Shown here: one piece after another, positions 5,459 to 7,834 of the stretch
Position numbering within the stretch: the first letter of the stretch is position 1
Layout of the letters: every line of letters begins with the position of its first letter
DNA from: Alphaproteobacteria bacterium HGW-Alphaproteobacteria-13
Lineage (GTDB): Bacteria > Pseudomonadota > Alphaproteobacteria > Sphingomonadales > Sphingomonadaceae
Direction: 5' to 3'
DNA length: 7,834 nt
Assembly (NCBI GenBank): GCA_002842935.1
Contig: PHEM01000142.1
Location: 1-7,834 of the forward strand
Program-made: the position numbers and the translations under genes
The notes under the pieces: model-generated
Database searches by the model: none
What the model saw: the letters and a program-made list of their open reading frames with translations, nothing else
Told to the model about the DNA's origin: nothing

Positions 5459-6075
5459 GCGGCCGCTGCGGTCCCCTGCGTCACGAACGGCCGCACCGCC
5501 GCCATCGCGCGCTCGACATAGAGCGCCTTTTCGCCGACCGGCGCGACATAGTGGAGCGCCTCTTCCGCCGCCGCTTCGCCCGCCAGCCGCGCGATGACCC
5601 ATGCGGCGAGATATTGCGAGGCGAGGCAGCCGCCCGCCGTCGCGACATTGCCATGCGCGACGAAGGGCGCGTCGAGCACCTCCACGCCCGCCTCGATCAC
5701 CCAGGGCTTCGTCGTCAGGTCGGTGCAGGCAGGCAGATCGCCGATCAGCCCCAGCCTGGCGAGGAGCAGCGTCCCCGAACATTGCGCGCCGACCAACTGG
5801 CGCGACGGGTCGAGCCGGATGCGGTCCAGCATCGCCGCATCACCCGCGATCTCACGCGTGCGGATGCCGCTGCCGATGATGACGGCATCGGCTTCCGCTG
5901 CAAATTCCAGCGGCTTTTGCCGATCGATAGTGACGCCGTTCATCGACGTGACCCGCGGCGTCGGCGCCGCGATATGCGCCGCCCACCCCTGCCCGCGCAG
6001 CCGGTTGAGAATCGCGGCGGCGACGAACGAATCCAGTTCGTTGAAACCGTCGAACGTCAGCACCGCGATCTGCAT
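5455..6075 (-). CDS. DJ-1/PfpI family protein (glutamine amidotransferase class I-like fold)
   Basis: A 206-residue cytoplasmic protein of the DJ-1/PfpI superfamily. The N-terminus MQIAVLTFDGFNELDSF resembles the AraC-regulator-like and isonitrile-hydratase-like branch. The nucleophile elbow is VGAQCSG with Cys99 followed by Ser100, and Asp15 occupies the place of the acidic residue that pairs with this Cys (Glu18 in human DJ-1, Asp17 in isonitrile hydratase). The C-terminal part contains HGNVATAGGCLASQYLAAW, the usual third conserved block. No AraC helix-turn-helix domain is attached. The specific reaction cannot be read; protein or metabolite deglycase, isonitrile hydratase or glyoxalase III-like activity are all possible in this family. 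The start is the ATG at 6075, with GGAG 7 nt upstream (6083-6086); a longer frame to 6144 would run into a repeat and is rejected. It is the first gene of the operon with trhO. Confidence 0.88.
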   Translation of the reverse strand: MQIAVLTFDGFNELDSFVAAAILNRLRGQGWAAHIAAPTPRVTSMNGVTIDRQKPLEFAAEADAVIIGSGIRTREIAGDAAMLDRIRLDPSRQLVGAQCSGTLLLARLGLIGDLPACTDLTTKPWVIEAGVEVLDAPFVAHGNVATAGGCLASQYLAAWVIARLAGEAAAEEALHYVAPVGEKALYVERAMAAVRPFVTQGTAAAA

Positions 6076-6137
6076 GGGAAATCTCCATCGAAAAAAGGAA
6101 GCGGTTTTTAGGCGCGCGATCAGAAATTTTCCATCCT

Positions 6138-6241
6138 TCGTCACCCTGAACTTGTTTCAGGGTCATGGTCTGGACTCTCCCTCAGCGCGGCGCCGGAGGA
6201 AAGGGCAGGCCATGGATGCTGAAACAAGTTCAGCATGACGA
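6138..6241. repeat. Paired REP-like hairpins between glcB and the DJ-1 gene
   Basis: The two arms, about 6138-6168 and 6210-6241, are imperfect reverse complements of each other. The left hairpin is ACCCTGAA/TTCAGGGT with a 5-nt loop (6143-6163). The right hairpin is ATGCTGAA/TTCAGCAT with a 5-nt loop (6216-6236). When the right arm is reverse-complemented, two stem base pairs differ between the arms and both are compensated (C-G to T-A and C-G to G-C). The core CTGAACTTGTTTCAG is a motif I recognise from many sphingomonad intergenic regions. The element follows glcB and precedes the DJ-1 gene in the direction of transcription, so it may terminate or stabilise the glcB transcript. The remainder of the 187-nt gap shows no gene and no clear promoter. 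Confidence 0.85.
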
Positions 6242-6262
6242 GAGCAAAAGGTCAGCTGGCCC

Positions 6263-7834
6263 CTAAGCCGCCTTCTTCAACTGCCGGAATTTGTGCAACA
6301 ACGGCTCGGTGTAACCCGACGGCTGCACTGCGCCTTCGAAGATCAGCGCCCGCGCCGCCCGATATGCAATCCCATCCGGCGTCAGCTTCTCATAGAGCGG
6401 GTCGCCCGCATTCTGCGCGTCGACCTTTGCCGCCATGCGCGTCAGCGCGGCATCGACCTGTTCCTCGGTGCACACGCGGTGGAGCAGCCAGTTGGCGAGC
6501 GCCTGCGACGAAATCCGCAGCGTCGCGCGGTCCTCCATCAGCCCCACATCGTCGATGTCGGGCACCTTGGAACAGCCGACGCCCTGGTCGATCCAGCGCA
6601 CGACATAGCCTAATATGCCCTGGCAATTATTGTCCAGCTCGCGCGTGATTTCCGCCTCGCTCCAGTTGCGGCCCACGGCGACGGGGATGTTCAGCAGCCG
6701 GTCGAGCGCGGGCACGGCCTCGCCCGCGATTTCCTTTTGCCACGTGAACACATCGACCTGATGATAGTGCAGCGCATGCAGCGTCGCTGCGGTCGGCGAC
6801 GGCACCCAGGCGGTGTTCGCGCCCGATTTCGGGTGGCCGATCTTCGCCTCCAGCATCGCGTGCATCAGGTCGGGCATCGCCCACATGCCCTTGCCGATCT
6901 GCGCCTTGCCGCTGAGGCCGCAGGCAAGGCCGATGCGGACGTTGCGGTCTTCGTAAGAGGCGATCCAGTCCGACGCCTTCATCTCGCCCTTGGGGATCAT
7001 CGGCCCGGCGCGCATCGACGTGTGGATCTCGTCGCCCGTACGGTCGAGGAAACCGGTGTTGATGAAGACGATGCGGTCCTTCACTGCCTCGATGCAGGCG
7101 GCGAGATTGGCGCTGGTGCGCCGCTCCTCGTCCATCACGCCGACCTTGATCGTGTGGCGGGCGAGGCCCAGCATATCCTCGACCGCGTCGAACAGCCGGT
7201 CCGTGAAAGCGCATTCCTCCGGCCCATGCTGCTTGGGCTTGACGATATAGATGCTGCCCGCACGGCTGTTCCTGAGCGTGCCGAGTCCCTTGAGGTCGTG
7301 CAGCGAACAGAGGCTGGTCAGCACCGCGTCGCACAGCCCCTCGGGCGCTTCGCCACCGTCGGCCAAGCGGATCATCGGCGTCGTCATCAGATGGCCGACA
7401 TTGCGCACGAACATCACGCTGCGCCCGTGCAGCGTGAAGGGCGTGCCGTCGGGCGCGGTCCATTCGCGGTCCGCCGCCATCGCGCGCGTGACGGTCCTGC
7501 CGCCCTTGTCGAAGCTTTCGACCAGATCGCCGCGCATCAGGCCGAGCCAGTTGGCATAGCCGAGCGCCTTGTCCTCGCCATCGACGGCGGCGACGCTGTC
7601 CTCCAGGTCGATGATCGTCGTCAGCGCCGCTTCCAGCACGACATCGGCGATGCCTGCCGGGTCGGTCTTGCCGATCGGGCTGCCCGGATCGATCACCAGT
7701 TCGATGTGCAGGCCGTTGTGCCGGAGGAGGATGCCGCCGTCGCGCGTGCCGACAAGCTGCGACGGATCGGCGAGCGTCAGCTCCCCGCCCTGCCAGTCCG
7801 CCCATTTGCCATCGGCGAGCGGCGCCGCTTCATC
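6263..7834 (-). CDS. glcB: Malate synthase G, C-terminal part (5' end beyond the window)
   Basis: The frame is open from the window edge to a TAG at 6265-6263, giving 523 residues; the E. coli enzyme has 723, so about 200 N-terminal residues are outside. It condenses glyoxylate with acetyl-CoA to malate and CoA in the cytoplasm, in the glyoxylate bypass and glycolate use. Counting visible residues, the motifs are RHNGLHIEL near 38-46, IIDLEDSVAAVDGEDK, GRSVMFVRNVGHLMTTP with the predicted catalytic Arg144, VGVMDEERRTSANL with predicted Mg ligand Glu236, NTGFLDRTGDEIHTSM with Asp264, AWVPSPTAATLHALHYHQVD, and LMEDRATLRISSQALANWL with the predicted catalytic base Asp435. These match the isoform G pattern, not the shorter isoform A. 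The GTG at 7696 is internal, not the start. All expected active-site residues are present, so the enzyme should be functional. Confidence 0.97.
   Translation of the reverse strand, partial: DEAAPLADGKWADWQGGELTLADPSQLVGTRDGGILLRHNGLHIELVIDPGSPIGKTDPAGIADVVLEAALTTIIDLEDSVAAVDGEDKALGYANWLGLMRGDLVESFDKGGRTVTRAMAADREWTAPDGTPFTLHGRSVMFVRNVGHLMTTPMIRLADGGEAPEGLCDAVLTSLCSLHDLKGLGTLRNSRAGSIYIVKPKQHGPEECAFTDRLFDAVEDMLGLARHTIKVGVMDEERRTSANLAACIEAVKDRIVFINTGFLDRTGDEIHTSMRAGPMIPKGEMKASDWIASYEDRNVRIGLACGLSGKAQIGKGMWAMPDLMHAMLEAKIGHPKSGANTAWVPSPTAATLHALHYHQVDVFTWQKEIAGEAVPALDRLLNIPVAVGRNWSEAEITRELDNNCQGILGYVVRWIDQGVGCSKVPDIDDVGLMEDRATLRISSQALANWLLHRVCTEEQVDAALTRMAAKVDAQNAGDPLYEKLTPDGIAYRAARALIFEGAVQPSGYTEPLLHKFRQLKKAA

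Noticed and set aside
4760..5521. 253-codon plus-strand frame opposite trhO
   Set aside because: It has no recognisable domain and is exactly opposite a conserved gene with a functional active loop.
6076..6144. N-terminal extension of the DJ-1 protein to 6144
   Set aside because: The extension is not family-like and begins within the REP element; ATG 6075 is preceded by GGAG at 7 nt and starts directly with the first beta strand.
6627..7805. 392-codon minus-strand frame overlapping malate synthase
   Set aside because: It is Arg/Asp/Gly-rich shadow translation; the glcB frame is intact with all active-site residues.
1..7834. CRISPR array, tRNA, rRNA, insertion sequence or phage genes
   Set aside because: No regularly spaced direct repeats, no tRNA-like cloverleaf sequence, and no transposase or integrase motifs were seen on either strand.

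Overview
The window looks like a chromosomal segment of a sphingomonad-type alphaproteobacterium (Sphingomonas, Sphingopyxis or Novosphingobium relatives). The grounds are high GC, strong G/C preference at third codon positions, short gene spacing, intergenic palindromes of the CTGAACTTGTTTCAG type, and a left-hand cluster of genes that travel with the exosortase A / PEP-CTERM system. The genus call is inference.

Left part (1-2826): a tight plus-strand operon encodes a GNAT/BioF2-like acyltransferase (79-1098), a small acyl carrier protein (1095-1361), a hydrolase-2-type alpha/beta-fold protein (1379-2047) and a hydrolase-1-type alpha/beta hydrolase (2032-2826). GNAT and ACP overlap by 4 nt, and the two hydrolases overlap by 16 nt. 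The first 20 codons of a divergent gene at the left edge (1-61, minus) look like the start of the exosortase-A-associated acyl-CoA ligase. Together these are the accessory small-molecule part of the type 1 exosortase locus. Its chemical product was not known to me. The exosortase and the polysaccharide genes are not in the window.

Middle part (2827-4690): a 28-bp perfect inverted repeat separates the operon from the convergent trxB (thioredoxin reductase, minus). trxB is divergent from a SAM methyltransferase that resembles the METTL7/TMT1 thiol methyltransferases. A run of three hairpins lies between that gene and the next convergent gene and reaches into the 3' end of trhO.

Right part (4691-7834): all genes are on the minus strand. 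A DJ-1/PfpI-family gene and a short trhO-like gene (tRNA U34 hydroxylase, rhodanese fold) form a two-gene operon with an ATGA overlap. Upstream lies a REP-like hairpin pair with compensating base changes, then the C-terminal roughly 520 residues of malate synthase G (glcB), whose start is beyond the right edge.

The right half is ordinary housekeeping and redox metabolism. The unusual content is the ACP-hydrolase-GNAT module, with one hydrolase using a predicted Cys nucleophile and the other apparently lacking a catalytic triad, and three different paired-hairpin repeats within about 3.4 kb. No tRNA, rRNA, CRISPR array, insertion sequence or prophage gene was seen. No gene-free stretch exceeds 300 bases; the longest is 6076-6262.
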